Shown here: piece after piece, positions 57,054-64,000 of the stretch
Position numbering within the stretch: position 1 is the first letter of the stretch
How the letters are laid out: every line of letters starts with the position of its first letter
Assembly: GCF_028369065.1 (NCBI RefSeq)
Contig: NZ_JAQNDA010000013.1
Location: forward strand, 23,815 to 87,814
Length of the DNA stretch: 64,000 bases
From: Marinobacter sp. SS21
Lineage (GTDB): Bacteria; Pseudomonadota; Gammaproteobacteria; Pseudomonadales; Oleiphilaceae
Direction of reading: 5' to 3'
The notes under the pieces: generated by a model
What the model was told of the DNA's origin: nothing
Database searches by the model: none
The model's input: only the letters and a program-made list of their open reading frames with translations
Made by a program: the position numbers and the translations under genes

Positions 57054-58094
57054 GTGATTAAAGTAGGTATTGTCGGCGGTACCGGGTATACCGGTGTCGA
57101 ATTGTTAAGAATTCTTGCGGACCACCCAGAAGCCGAGGTGAACTGCATCACGTCCCGCTCGGAGGCAGGTCTGGCGGTCGCCGATATGTACCCCAATTTG
57201 CGAGGCCATTACGACCTGGCGTTCAGCGAGCCGGATATCGATACCCTGGCCAGTTGTGACTTGGTGTTCTTCGCGACGCCTCACGGGGTCGCCATGCGCA
57301 CCGCGCCAGAACTGATCAGCCGGGGTACCCGGGTGGTCGATTTGTCGGCCGATTTCCGCCTCAAGGACCTGGAGGTTTGGGCCCGCTGGTATGGCATGCC
57401 CCATGAAAGCCCCGAGTGGGCGGCCCGGGCCGTTTATGGTTTGCCCGAGGTGGCCCGGGAGCAGATTCGGAAAGCCGAACTGGTGGCCAACCCCGGCTGC
57501 TATCCCACGGCGGTTCAGCTGGGCCTGATCCCGCTGCTGGAAGCGGGGCTGGTGAAAACCGATCGCCTGATCGCGGATGCCAAGTCCGGGGCCAGTGGGG
57601 CGGGCCGACAGGGCAATGTCGGCGTTCTCCACGGCGAGATCGGCGAGAGTTTCAAGGCCTATGGGGCCTCGGGGCATCGCCATTTACCGGAAATCAGGCA
57701 GGGGCTGGTGGCGGCTGCCGGCGACGCCAATCTCGGCGTGACCTTTGTGCCGCACCTGGTGCCGATGATTCGCGGCATCGAGGCAACCCTGTATGCCGAG
57801 CTGCATGACCCGGCAGATTTCGAGCGTTTGCAGGCGCTCTATGAAGCCCGTTACCGTTATGAGCCGTTCGTGGATGTCATGCCCTTTGGCAGCCACCCTG
57901 AAACCCGCAGTGTCCGCGGTGCCAACCATTGCCGGATGGCGCTGCATCGCCAGGAATCCAGCAGTATGGTGGTCATTTCATCGGTGATCGACAATCTGGT
58001 TAAGGGGGCCGCGGGTCAGGCGGTGCAGAACATGAATGTGATGTTTGGGGTGCCGGAAGATATGGGGCTGCGGGCTCCGGCGCTGCTGCCTTAA
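57054..58094 (+). CDS. argC: N-acetyl-gamma-glutamyl-phosphate reductase
   Basis: Third step of arginine synthesis. The 346-residue product has a Rossmann start [29 protein letters not shown], the catalytic Cys in [13 protein letters not shown], and the His-bearing [15 protein letters not shown] at 57054 with GGAG 7 bases upstream is the start; the frame is open to 57003. A coiled-coil gene follows after 10 bases. Confidence 0.95.
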   Translation: MIKVGIVGGTGYTGVELLRILADHPEAEVNCITSRSEAGLAVADMYPNLRGHYDLAFSEPDIDTLASCDLVFFATPHGVAMRTAPELISRGTRVVDLSADFRLKDLEVWARWYGMPHESPEWAARAVYGLPEVAREQIRKAELVANPGCYPTAVQLGLIPLLEAGLVKTDRLIADAKSGASGAGRQGNVGVLHGEIGESFKAYGASGHRHLPEIRQGLVAAAGDANLGVTFVPHLVPMIRGIEATLYAELHDPADFERLQALYEARYRYEPFVDVMPFGSHPETRSVRGANHCRMALHRQESSSMVVISSVIDNLVKGAAGQAVQNMNVMFGVPEDMGLRAPALLP

Positions 58095-58104
58095 GGCTTT
58101 GACC

Positions 58105-58845
58105 GTGAACGAGCCAAGGAAACCCGCGCAGGAGTACGTGGTGGTTCGCCATCGGCGGGGCCGCCGCCTGCGCCGCACCTCTATTCTGCTGCTGTTCTCG
58201 GTCGCCTGCGCCGCCCTGGGCTATACCATTGGCATGGCCCAGGGTGGCTTTCGATTCTCAACGGTTCTGCAAACCCGGGAGTCCTTGCGGTCCGAGCTGG
58301 ACACGGTTCGCCAGAACTACATGGAGACCCAGCAAAGCTTGATTAATCTCGAGCGTGGCCGGAGCATTGATGAGCAGGCCCTGACTCGCGCTCGGCGTGC
58401 CATTGCCGATCTGGAAACGGAAATTTCTGATCTGAAGGCGGATCTGACCTTTTACCGCAATATTATGGCGCCGTCTGAGGTCAGTGACGGATTGCAGGTT
58501 GATCGGCTGCAGTTGCGCGCAAGTCGCCAGGATGGGGGATACGGCTTCAGGCTGGTGTTGACCCAAGTTGGGGATAACACTAGCTATATTTCTGGCGTTG
58601 TGGCGGTCAATATCATTGGCGCCCGGCGCGGAGAAAAAGAAGTGATCGCGCTGAGAGATCTTTCCGACGATGTTGACGATCTCGGAGTAAAATTTCGGTT
58701 CCGCTTTTTTCAGGATATTGAAGGCCACCTGAGGGTGCCTGATGATTTTGAACCGCTGGAGGTGCAGGTAGTCGCCCAGGCCCAGGGCAGAAAATCCTCG
58801 CAGGCGGAGCGAACCTTCGAATGGGCGCAATTAACGGAGAACTGA
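58105..58845 (+). CDS. DUF6776-type membrane-anchored coiled-coil protein
   Basis: A 246-residue protein: a basic N-terminus (VVVRHRRGRRLRRTS), one membrane helix (ILLLFSVACAALGYTIGMA), a long coiled coil (residues about 60-120, RSELDTVRQNYMETQQSLINLERG) and a C-terminal beta-rich domain. It matches the DUF6776 family that sits between argC and bactofilin genes in Pseudomonas relatives. The start is a GTG at 58105 with AAGG upstream. Function unknown. Confidence 0.82.
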   Translation: MNEPRKPAQEYVVVRHRRGRRLRRTSILLLFSVACAALGYTIGMAQGGFRFSTVLQTRESLRSELDTVRQNYMETQQSLINLERGRSIDEQALTRARRAIADLETEISDLKADLTFYRNIMAPSEVSDGLQVDRLQLRASRQDGGYGFRLVLTQVGDNTSYISGVVAVNIIGARRGEKEVIALRDLSDDVDDLGVKFRFRFFQDIEGHLRVPDDFEPLEVQVVAQAQGRKSSQAERTFEWAQLTEN

Positions 58846-58849
58846 CAAT

Positions 58850-59308
58850 ATGCTAGGCAAAAAAAAACAATCACGCCGTCCCGCGGGTAATTTTGACACC
58901 CTGATTTCCGCAAAAACCTCCATTAAGGGCGATGTGTTTTTCTCCGGCGGTCTGCATGTCGACGGCAAGATTCATGGCAAGGTGGTTGCGGAAGAGGGCA
59001 GCAATGCGGTGTTGCGCGTCTCCGAGGTGGGTGAAGTGGAGGGCGATATCGTAGCACCTCACGTCATCGTCAATGGAACTGTTCATGGCGACGTTTACGC
59101 GGCAGAGCATCTTGAGCTGGCCTCGAAAGCGTCGATCAACGGCAATGTCTATTACAATCTGATTGAAATGGCGATGGGCGCTGCGGTCAATGGCAGCCTG
59201 GTGCATCAGCAGGAACCGCGTGGACTGCTCGGTAAGCAAGAGGGCGGCGTGATGTCTCAGCAGGACCGTATCGAACCGGAAGAGCGTATCAACGCCGACG
59301 TCGAATAA
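58850..59308 (+). CDS. Bactofilin (polymer-forming cytoskeletal protein)
   Basis: Bactofilins form filaments without nucleotide. The 152-residue product has a basic, disordered N-terminus and a beta-helical core ([48 protein letters not shown]), then a flexible acidic tail. It starts 4 bases after the coiled-coil gene. The coding start reads GGCAAAAAAAAACAATCACG, an A-rich stretch like an Hfq/Crc site. The partner M23 endopeptidase at 60879-62261 is the type often linked with bactofilins in cell shape. Confidence 0.9.
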   Translation: MLGKKKQSRRPAGNFDTLISAKTSIKGDVFFSGGLHVDGKIHGKVVAEEGSNAVLRVSEVGEVEGDIVAPHVIVNGTVHGDVYAAEHLELASKASINGNVYYNLIEMAMGAAVNGSLVHQQEPRGLLGKQEGGVMSQQDRIEPEERINADVE

Positions 59309-59373
59309 TTGACTGTTTTGGTCGGGAATACGATAATTGGCCCTTACTCCCACGCCATGTACCGGAGGCGAGT

Positions 59374-59727
59374 TTGAGTGTAGTTCAGGAACAAATGCCG
59401 ACACCGCTGTTTTTCAGTGACAGCGCGGTTGCCAAGGTGCGAGAACTGGTTGAAGAAGAAGGCAACCCGGAGCTGAAGCTCAGGGTCTTCGTTACCGGGG
59501 GCGGCTGCTCGGGTTTTCAGTATGGTTTCTCATTTGATGAGAGCCAGGACGAAGAAGACACCGTCATTGAAAAGGATGGTATGGTGCTGCTGGTTGATCC
59601 GATGAGCTACCAGTATCTGGTTGGTGCCACCGTCGAGTATCAGGAAGGGCTTCAAGGCTCGCAGTTTATTGTCCAGAATCCCAACGCCAGCGCTACTTGC
59701 GGTTGCGGATCCTCGTTTTCTATTTGA
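59374..59727 (+). CDS. erpA: Iron-sulfur cluster insertion protein ErpA
   Basis: A-type carrier that delivers Fe-S clusters. The 117-residue product has [13 protein letters not shown] and [10 protein letters not shown], the three Cys that hold the cluster, with [16 protein letters not shown]. The start is a TTG at 59374 with GGAGG five bases upstream; the next ATG, 7 codons on, would cut the conserved MSV start. It ends at a hairpin shared with anmK. Confidence 0.95.
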   Translation: MSVVQEQMPTPLFFSDSAVAKVRELVEEEGNPELKLRVFVTGGGCSGFQYGFSFDESQDEEDTVIEKDGMVLLVDPMSYQYLVGATVEYQEGLQGSQFIVQNPNASATCGCGSSFSI

Positions 59728-59729
59728 TG

Positions 59730-59758
59730 AAAGTCAGAGCCTTCAGTGCTCTGACTTT
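59730..59758. terminator. Hairpin between erpA and anmK
   Basis: AAAGTCAGAGC and GCTCTGACTTT form a perfect 11-bp stem with a 7-base loop, lying just past the erpA stop and before the anmK stop. The short T runs within the stem and after it suggest a terminator for both genes. Confidence 0.75.
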
Positions 59759-59771
59759 CTCACCTTCCAGG

Positions 59772-60875
59772 TTACGGCAGGTAGATTGCCCCTAGAATGC
59801 GTTCGCCCTTGGCACCGGTAGCGGCTGGCAGATTCCCTGGCCGTCGCTCCAGGGTCTGTTTTGCGAGCCAGGCGAAGGCGGTCGCTTCCACCCATTGGGG
59901 ATCAAGCCCCAACTCTTCCGTCGAGCAAACGCTGATCGGGCTGCAGGCCTTGCGCAATTCCTGCATCAGCATGCCGTTTCTGACCCCGCCGCCGCAGGCG
60001 AAAATTTTCATGCCGGCGCTGTGGGGTAGTTGGCGTGCGATGGAGACCACGGTGAGTTCCAGCAGCGTGCGCTGGATATCGGTGGGACACACCGCTGGAT
60101 GTCGGTTGGCCACCGTTTTGATCCAGTTCAGGTTGAATTTTTCCTTCCCGGTACTCTTGGGGCCTTTATGTGCGAAGTAGGCATCGGACAGCATGTCGCT
60201 TAGCAGCGCTTGGTTTACGCAGCCCTCCGCCGCCCACTGCCCATTTTCATCAAAACACTTGCCGGTTTGATGCTGGCACCAGGCGTCCATCAGTGCGTTG
60301 CCCGGCCCGGTGTCAAAACCCTGAATAGGCTGGTCCGGAGAGTGCATCAGGCTGGTGATGTTGGCAATACCACCAATGTTGAGAATGCATCGATCTTGCT
60401 CGGTGCTGCCGAAATAGGCCTTGTGAAATGCGGGCACCAGTGGTGCGCCCTCGCCGCCTGCGGCCATATCCCGGCGCCTGAAATCCGCTACCGTGGTAAT
60501 CAGGGTTTGTTCGGCGATGATGTTGGGGTCGCCAAGCTGCAGCGAAAACGGCGACTGGCCCCGGGGCTGGTGGCGCACGGTCTGACCGTGGCTGCCGATG
60601 GCCAGGACTTCGATGGGCCGGTCGTCTGCTTTGGCCAGCACGCCTTTGGCGGCGGACGCAAACAGAACGCCGATTTCATGATCAAGGCTGCCAACTTCGT
60701 CGGGCGTGCCGATGTTCTGACTGACGCGCTGTAGCCGATGGCGAACGCTGTCCGGATAGGTAATGGTATGGCAGGCATGAACCTGAACCCGCTCTGCGTC
60801 GAAACTGGCAAGCACGGCGTCGATGCCGTCCATGCTGGTTCCAGACATCACTCCGATGTAGGCGGGCTGCTTCAT
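59772..60875 (-). CDS. anmK: Anhydro-N-acetylmuramic acid kinase
   Basis: Recycles cell wall sugar to N-acetylmuramic acid 6-phosphate. The 367-residue product has the ATPase fold: YIGVMSGTSMDGIDAVLA at the start, IGSHGQTVRHQP, LNIGGIANIT and GFDTGPGNALMD. It follows the M23 peptidase gene by 3 bases, pairing wall hydrolysis with recycling. The same order is seen in Pseudomonas. Confidence 0.95.
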   Translation of the reverse strand: MKQPAYIGVMSGTSMDGIDAVLASFDAERVQVHACHTITYPDSVRHRLQRVSQNIGTPDEVGSLDHEIGVLFASAAKGVLAKADDRPIEVLAIGSHGQTVRHQPRGQSPFSLQLGDPNIIAEQTLITTVADFRRRDMAAGGEGAPLVPAFHKAYFGSTEQDRCILNIGGIANITSLMHSPDQPIQGFDTGPGNALMDAWCQHQTGKCFDENGQWAAEGCVNQALLSDMLSDAYFAHKGPKSTGKEKFNLNWIKTVANRHPAVCPTDIQRTLLELTVVSIARQLPHSAGMKIFACGGGVRNGMLMQELRKACSPISVCSTEELGLDPQWVEATAFAWLAKQTLERRPGNLPAATGAKGERILGAIYLP

Positions 60876-60878
60876 TGC

Positions 60879-62261
60879 TTATTCGCCCCGCGCCAGAGTC
60901 ATTTGTGAGGCGCTTTGGTGGGTTTCCAGTTGGGCCAGGACGCTTTGGGTCACCGCTTTAAAGCGGGCCAATTCCGCGCTGGCAATGGGTTGGGCATCCG
61001 GCAGTGGCACCGTGACCGGGTTGCGCGGAGCGCCATTGACCCGGAACTCGTAGTGCAGGTGCGGTCCCGTCGCCAGACCGGATGAGCCCACGTAGCCGAT
61101 GACCTGGCCCTGGGTCACGCGGCCGCCGGTACGGATGCCGCGGGCGAAGCTGCGCATGTGGGCGTACAAGGTGGTGATGTTGTTGCCGTGCTGCAGTACG
61201 ACGGTATTGCCATAGCCACCCTTGCGGCCGGCCAGCAGAACCTTGCCATCGCCAGCGGCCTTGATAGGTGTGCCGGTTGCCGCGGCATAATCGGTGCCCT
61301 TATGCGCGCGGATGCGGTGTAGAACCGGGTGGCGGCGGGCCAGGTTGAAGTGGGAGGAGATGCGAGCGAAATCCACCGGTGTCCGCAGGAAGGCCTTGCG
61401 CATACTGCGGCCTTCCGGCGTATAGTAAGCGCTTACGCCGTCGTTGTCGGTGTAGAGTACGGCGTTCAGCTCGCGGCCATCGTTGTTGAAGCTGGCGGCG
61501 AGAATACGTCCGTTATCAATCTTTTCTCCATCCAGATACAGCTCTTCATAGACCACGCTGAAGGTATCACCCTTGCGAATGTCCAGGATGAAATCAATGT
61601 CCCAGCCGAAAATTCCAGCCAGCTCCATGGTGAGCTTGTCGGTGAGGCCGGCAGCCTGGCCGGCGCCAAACAGCGAGCTTTCAATTTCCGCCTCGGCATA
61701 GGTAATGCGGGCTTCCGGCTCCAGAACGACGCGTTCCCCGGTGTATCCTGTATCGGTTCTTTCGATATTCAGAGATTCCAAACGGCTGCGCTGCAGCTTG
61801 ATGGCCGCGAGCGCGCCGGCGGAATCGGTGGCAAACGAGATGGTTTCACCCGCGTAGAGGCGCTGCAGTTTATCGGCTTCGCCGTCACCGTGGATGACTG
61901 AAAGCATCAGGCCATCATTAAAGCCAGCTTGTTTGAACAGGCTGGAGAGGGTGTCGCCAGATTCAATCTGGAAATTCGACCAGTCGTAGGCAGGCTCTTC
62001 CGGAACGTCAATTGGCGCAGCGATGGGCGGCTGGGTGTCAGTCCGGTTGGGGGTGAGTGATGCTGAAGGGTTCCCGGCGATGGCGGCACTGCTGGTTTGA
62101 GCGTCGGCCAGCGGCGTGCTCTGACCGGAGTGCAGGTCAAGCGATACCGACATCCGGCCTGCCTCAACATCAGCGCTCGGGCTCAAGATCATGGTGGTGC
62201 TGACGACGGCGCCCATGAGAATGGCGGCCGCGAGGTGGGCTCTTGGGAACTTGTTCAACAC
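60879..62261 (-). CDS. M23 family metallopeptidase with LysM-like/OapA region
   Basis: A 460-residue murein endopeptidase of the MepM type. It has an N-terminal membrane anchor, an OapA/LysM-like segment (WSNFQIESGDTLSSLFKQAGF), a central domain, and the M23 domain with HKGTDYAAATGTPI and GPHLHYEFR zinc-ligand motifs. MepM cuts cross-links to let the wall grow. Probably anchored in the inner membrane. Operon with anmK; divergent from tyrS. Confidence 0.92.
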   Translation of the reverse strand: MLNKFPRAHLAAAILMGAVVSTTMILSPSADVEAGRMSVSLDLHSGQSTPLADAQTSSAAIAGNPSASLTPNRTDTQPPIAAPIDVPEEPAYDWSNFQIESGDTLSSLFKQAGFNDGLMLSVIHGDGEADKLQRLYAGETISFATDSAGALAAIKLQRSRLESLNIERTDTGYTGERVVLEPEARITYAEAEIESSLFGAGQAAGLTDKLTMELAGIFGWDIDFILDIRKGDTFSVVYEELYLDGEKIDNGRILAASFNNDGRELNAVLYTDNDGVSAYYTPEGRSMRKAFLRTPVDFARISSHFNLARRHPVLHRIRAHKGTDYAAATGTPIKAAGDGKVLLAGRKGGYGNTVVLQHGNNITTLYAHMRSFARGIRTGGRVTQGQVIGYVGSSGLATGPHLHYEFRVNGAPRNPVTVPLPDAQPIASAELARFKAVTQSVLAQLETHQSASQMTLARGE

Positions 62262-62564
62262 GTTAATCGCCTATTTTGTCTGAAATGTCACTAGGTTGTA
62301 TTGCCTAACTAATGTTAACGGTCAAGTATAGATCAACAGGTTACCGTGTAAAAAGCGCTCAGGATAGCGCCACCTATGGCGTCAGTACAATGCAGGCGCG
62401 GATTTTCGCGAGCGTCATTGTTATAATCCCGGCCTTATTTAGGCGGCTGCTGGTTAATATTCGTTCAGGCTAAACTGTAGCAGGGTCGCCGGTAACGCTC
62501 AGATTTGTTTTGTTGAGCTCTGTAACTATCCATATCCAACTCTTGTAATTGGGGAAAACTGTTC
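62262..62564. promoter_or_regulatory. Divergent upstream region of tyrS and the M23 peptidase
   Basis: A 303-base gap. TATAAT at 62422-62427 is a likely -10 for tyrS with a poor -35, giving a leader of about 135 nt. On the minus strand TTGACC and AATACA 17 bases apart could start the peptidase gene. No T-box or other riboswitch is seen. Confidence 0.4.
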
Positions 62565-63767
62565 ATGACATCCATCGATGACGCGTTGGCCATAATCAAG
62601 CGAGGCGTGGACGAGCTGCTTCCGGAAAATGAGCTGGTTGAGAAGCTGAAGCTCGGGCGTCCCTTGCGCATCAAGGCTGGCTTCGATCCCACGGCTCCGG
62701 ATTTGCACCTTGGTCATACCGTATTGATCAACAAGTTGCGTCAGTTCCAGGATCTGGGTCATGAGGTGATTTTCCTGATCGGTGATTTTACCGGCATGAT
62801 TGGCGACCCCTCCGGCAAGAGTGCTACCCGTCCTCCTTTGACCGAGGAGCAGGTGGCTGCGAATGCGGTTACCTATCAGGAGCAGGTATTCAAAATTCTC
62901 GATCCCGAGAAAACCCGGGTGGCGTTCAACTCCGAGTGGATGAGCAAATTGAATGCGGCGGACATGATTCGTCTGGCGGGGCAGTACACCGTTGCCCGTA
63001 TGTTGGAACGGGATGACTTCAGCAAGCGTTACCAGTCCGAGCAGTCGATTGCCATTCATGAATTTCTGTATCCCTTGGTGCAGGGCTACGATTCGGTGGC
63101 ATTGGAGGCGGACGTTGAGCTGGGCGGTACCGATCAAAAGTTCAATCTGTTAATGGGGCGGGTATTGCAGAAATCTCATGGCCAGGAGCCTCAGGTCATC
63201 CTCACCATGCCGATTCTCGAAGGGTTGGACGGTGTTCAGAAGATGTCGAAGTCTCTGGGTAACTATATAGGTGTCAATGATTCGCCCGGAGAAATGTTCA
63301 CAAAAATTCTCTCGGTGCCTGATGAGTTGTTGTGGCGCTACATTGAATTGCTCAGCTTCCGGCCGATGGCTGAAGTGGCGCAATACCGCGAAGCGGTCAT
63401 TGCTGGTGCGAACCCTCAGGACTACAAGAAGATCCTGGCGGAGGAGATCATTGCCCGCTTCCATAATGAAGAGGCGGCGAAGACCGCGCACAAATCGGCG
63501 GGTAACCGGGTGGCACTGGGAGAGATTCCCGATAATGTGCCAACCGTTGAGGTTGCGCTCGATGGCCAGGCCGAGTTGCCTGTTGCTGCCGTGTTGCGTT
63601 TGGCGGGGCTGGTCAAGAATGGTGCTGCGGCTCGGGATGTGCTTGGTCGAGGGGCTGTCTTTGTTGATGGCCAGCAATTGGCGGAGGGCAAGTTGTTTGC
63701 GCTTGGAGATGATTGCGTGATCCAGGCGGGCAAGAAGAAGATTGCCCGGGTTGTGATCGTCGAGTGA
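62565..63767 (+). CDS. tyrS: Tyrosyl-tRNA synthetase
   Basis: Charges tRNA-Tyr. The 400-residue product has a class I catalytic domain with [16 protein letters not shown] (HIGH-type HLGH near residue 48), the KMSKS loop ([12 protein letters not shown] near residue 230), and an S4 RNA-binding domain at the C-terminus ([15 protein letters not shown]). Length matches the TyrZ type of Pseudomonas, which likewise precedes a 16S rRNA gene. GGGGAAAA precedes the ATG. Confidence 0.96.
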   Translation: MTSIDDALAIIKRGVDELLPENELVEKLKLGRPLRIKAGFDPTAPDLHLGHTVLINKLRQFQDLGHEVIFLIGDFTGMIGDPSGKSATRPPLTEEQVAANAVTYQEQVFKILDPEKTRVAFNSEWMSKLNAADMIRLAGQYTVARMLERDDFSKRYQSEQSIAIHEFLYPLVQGYDSVALEADVELGGTDQKFNLLMGRVLQKSHGQEPQVILTMPILEGLDGVQKMSKSLGNYIGVNDSPGEMFTKILSVPDELLWRYIELLSFRPMAEVAQYREAVIAGANPQDYKKILAEEIIARFHNEEAAKTAHKSAGNRVALGEIPDNVPTVEVALDGQAELPVAAVLRLAGLVKNGAAARDVLGRGAVFVDGQQLAEGKLFALGDDCVIQAGKKKIARVVIVE

Positions 63768-63806
63768 TCGGCTTTTGAGGTTTTTGAAATTATTTTCGAA
63801 ACCTCG

Positions 63807-63834
63807 TTGACACCCCCGCTGAGGTCTGTAGAAT
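63807..63834 (+). promoter_or_regulatory. Upstream promoter P1 of likely rRNA operon
   Basis: TTGACA (63807-63812), a 16-base spacer and TAGAAT (63829-63834), followed by the GC-rich GCGC discriminator typical of growth-rate-controlled rRNA promoters. Confidence 0.75.
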
Positions 63835-63841
63835 GCGCATC

Positions 63842-63885
63842 TCTTTCGAGGGGCACGCCACTTAAGCGGGCCGGAACTCGAAAGA
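63842..63885. repeat. 9-bp inverted repeat between P1 and P2
   Basis: TCTTTCGAG (63842-63850) and CTCGAAAGA (63877-63885) are perfect complements; the P1 transcript would begin right at this hairpin. Confidence 0.65.
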
Positions 63886-63886
63886 C

Positions 63887-63941
63887 AACCGCTTGGTTTT
63901 ATTGAAGATTTTGAGTTTCAACTTTCTTCAAAATAGCGGTT
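63887..63941. repeat. Second leader hairpin overlapping the P2 -35 box
   Basis: AACCGCT (63887-63893) pairs with AGCGGTT (63935-63941) and TTGAAGA (63902-63908) with TCTTCAA (63925-63931). The outer arm ends inside the -35 box of P2. Confidence 0.55.
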
Positions 63942-63967
63942 GACAAGGTGGCTCAGCACGGTAAAAT
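63940..63967 (+). promoter_or_regulatory. Promoter P2 of likely rRNA operon
   Basis: TTGACA (63940-63945), 16 bases and TAAAAT (63962-63967), again followed by GCGCGCC. Two strong tandem promoters after tyrS suggest an rRNA operon begins just past the window, as in Pseudomonas. Confidence 0.75.
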
Positions 63968-64000
63968 GCGCGCCACCTTGAACGAGGTAGCCGGGAGGTT

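Overview
The window is a GC-rich (about 60% by eye) piece of a gammaproteobacterial chromosome. Gene order matches several conserved Pseudomonas blocks: pyrE-crc, oxyR-recG, rpsU-dnaG-rpoD with tsaD-plsY-folB, panC-panB-folK-pcnB-crcZ-cbrB-cbrA-cbrX-gluQ-dksA, and argC...erpA-anmK-M23 peptidase-tyrS-rRNA. Proteins and accessory genes look like a marine relative such as Marinobacter; that assignment is inference from gene order and protein character, since no 16S rRNA lies in the window.

Layout. 1-8.6 kb: end of a DUF4124 gene, pyrE and crc (divergent), rph, yicC, gmk, rpoZ, spoT, ridA and an NAD-dependent epimerase. 8.7-16.5 kb: oxyR-recG, a YbaK/HDOD fusion, a candidate structured small RNA, DUF2489 and a molybdopterin oxidoreductase. 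16.6-25.1 kb is the most accessory stretch: a 1045-residue Ig-like lipoprotein paired with a FadL-type porin, a membrane-anchored beta-helix protein, a 77-residue unknown, an isolated PEP-CTERM protein, and tandem 121/122-bp repeats that copy the 3' end of a tRNA-Ile2 gene. 25.2-32.3 kb: macromolecular synthesis operon (rpsU-dnaG-rpoD), tsaD, plsY, folB and a first folK. 32.3-45.9 kb: pgi, panBC, a second folK, pcnB, the CrcZ RNA locus, the CbrA/CbrB/CbrX system, gluQ, dksA, sfsA, a Rieske protein and a pentapeptide protein. 46-51.6 kb: a kinase/P-loop fusion, PBP1b, a TPR lipoprotein and a DUF4382 lipoprotein. 51.8-56.8 kb: a minus-strand run clc-hemJ-thiD-thiE-hemL. 57-64 kb: argC, a coiled-coil membrane protein, bactofilin, erpA, anmK, an M23 endopeptidase, tyrS, and tandem promoters that most likely start an rRNA operon just past the window.

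How the genes work together. The clearest system is carbon catabolite repression: crc at 1.1 kb, and at 37.7-42.8 kb the sensor CbrA, the sigma-54 activator CbrB, CbrX, and between cbrB and pcnB a non-coding region holding a sigma-54 promoter, GTAACAC sites, five A-rich Hfq/Crc-type motifs and a terminator, i.e. CrcZ. An exact A-rich motif beside the ribosome binding site of the YbaK/HDOD gene makes it a candidate target in the same window. A stringent/growth-control theme is also present (spoT, rpoZ, dksA, rpoD, GC-rich rRNA-type promoters).

Limits: no database search was run; family names rest on recognised motifs and gene order. Starts were chosen from ribosome binding sites and family lengths.
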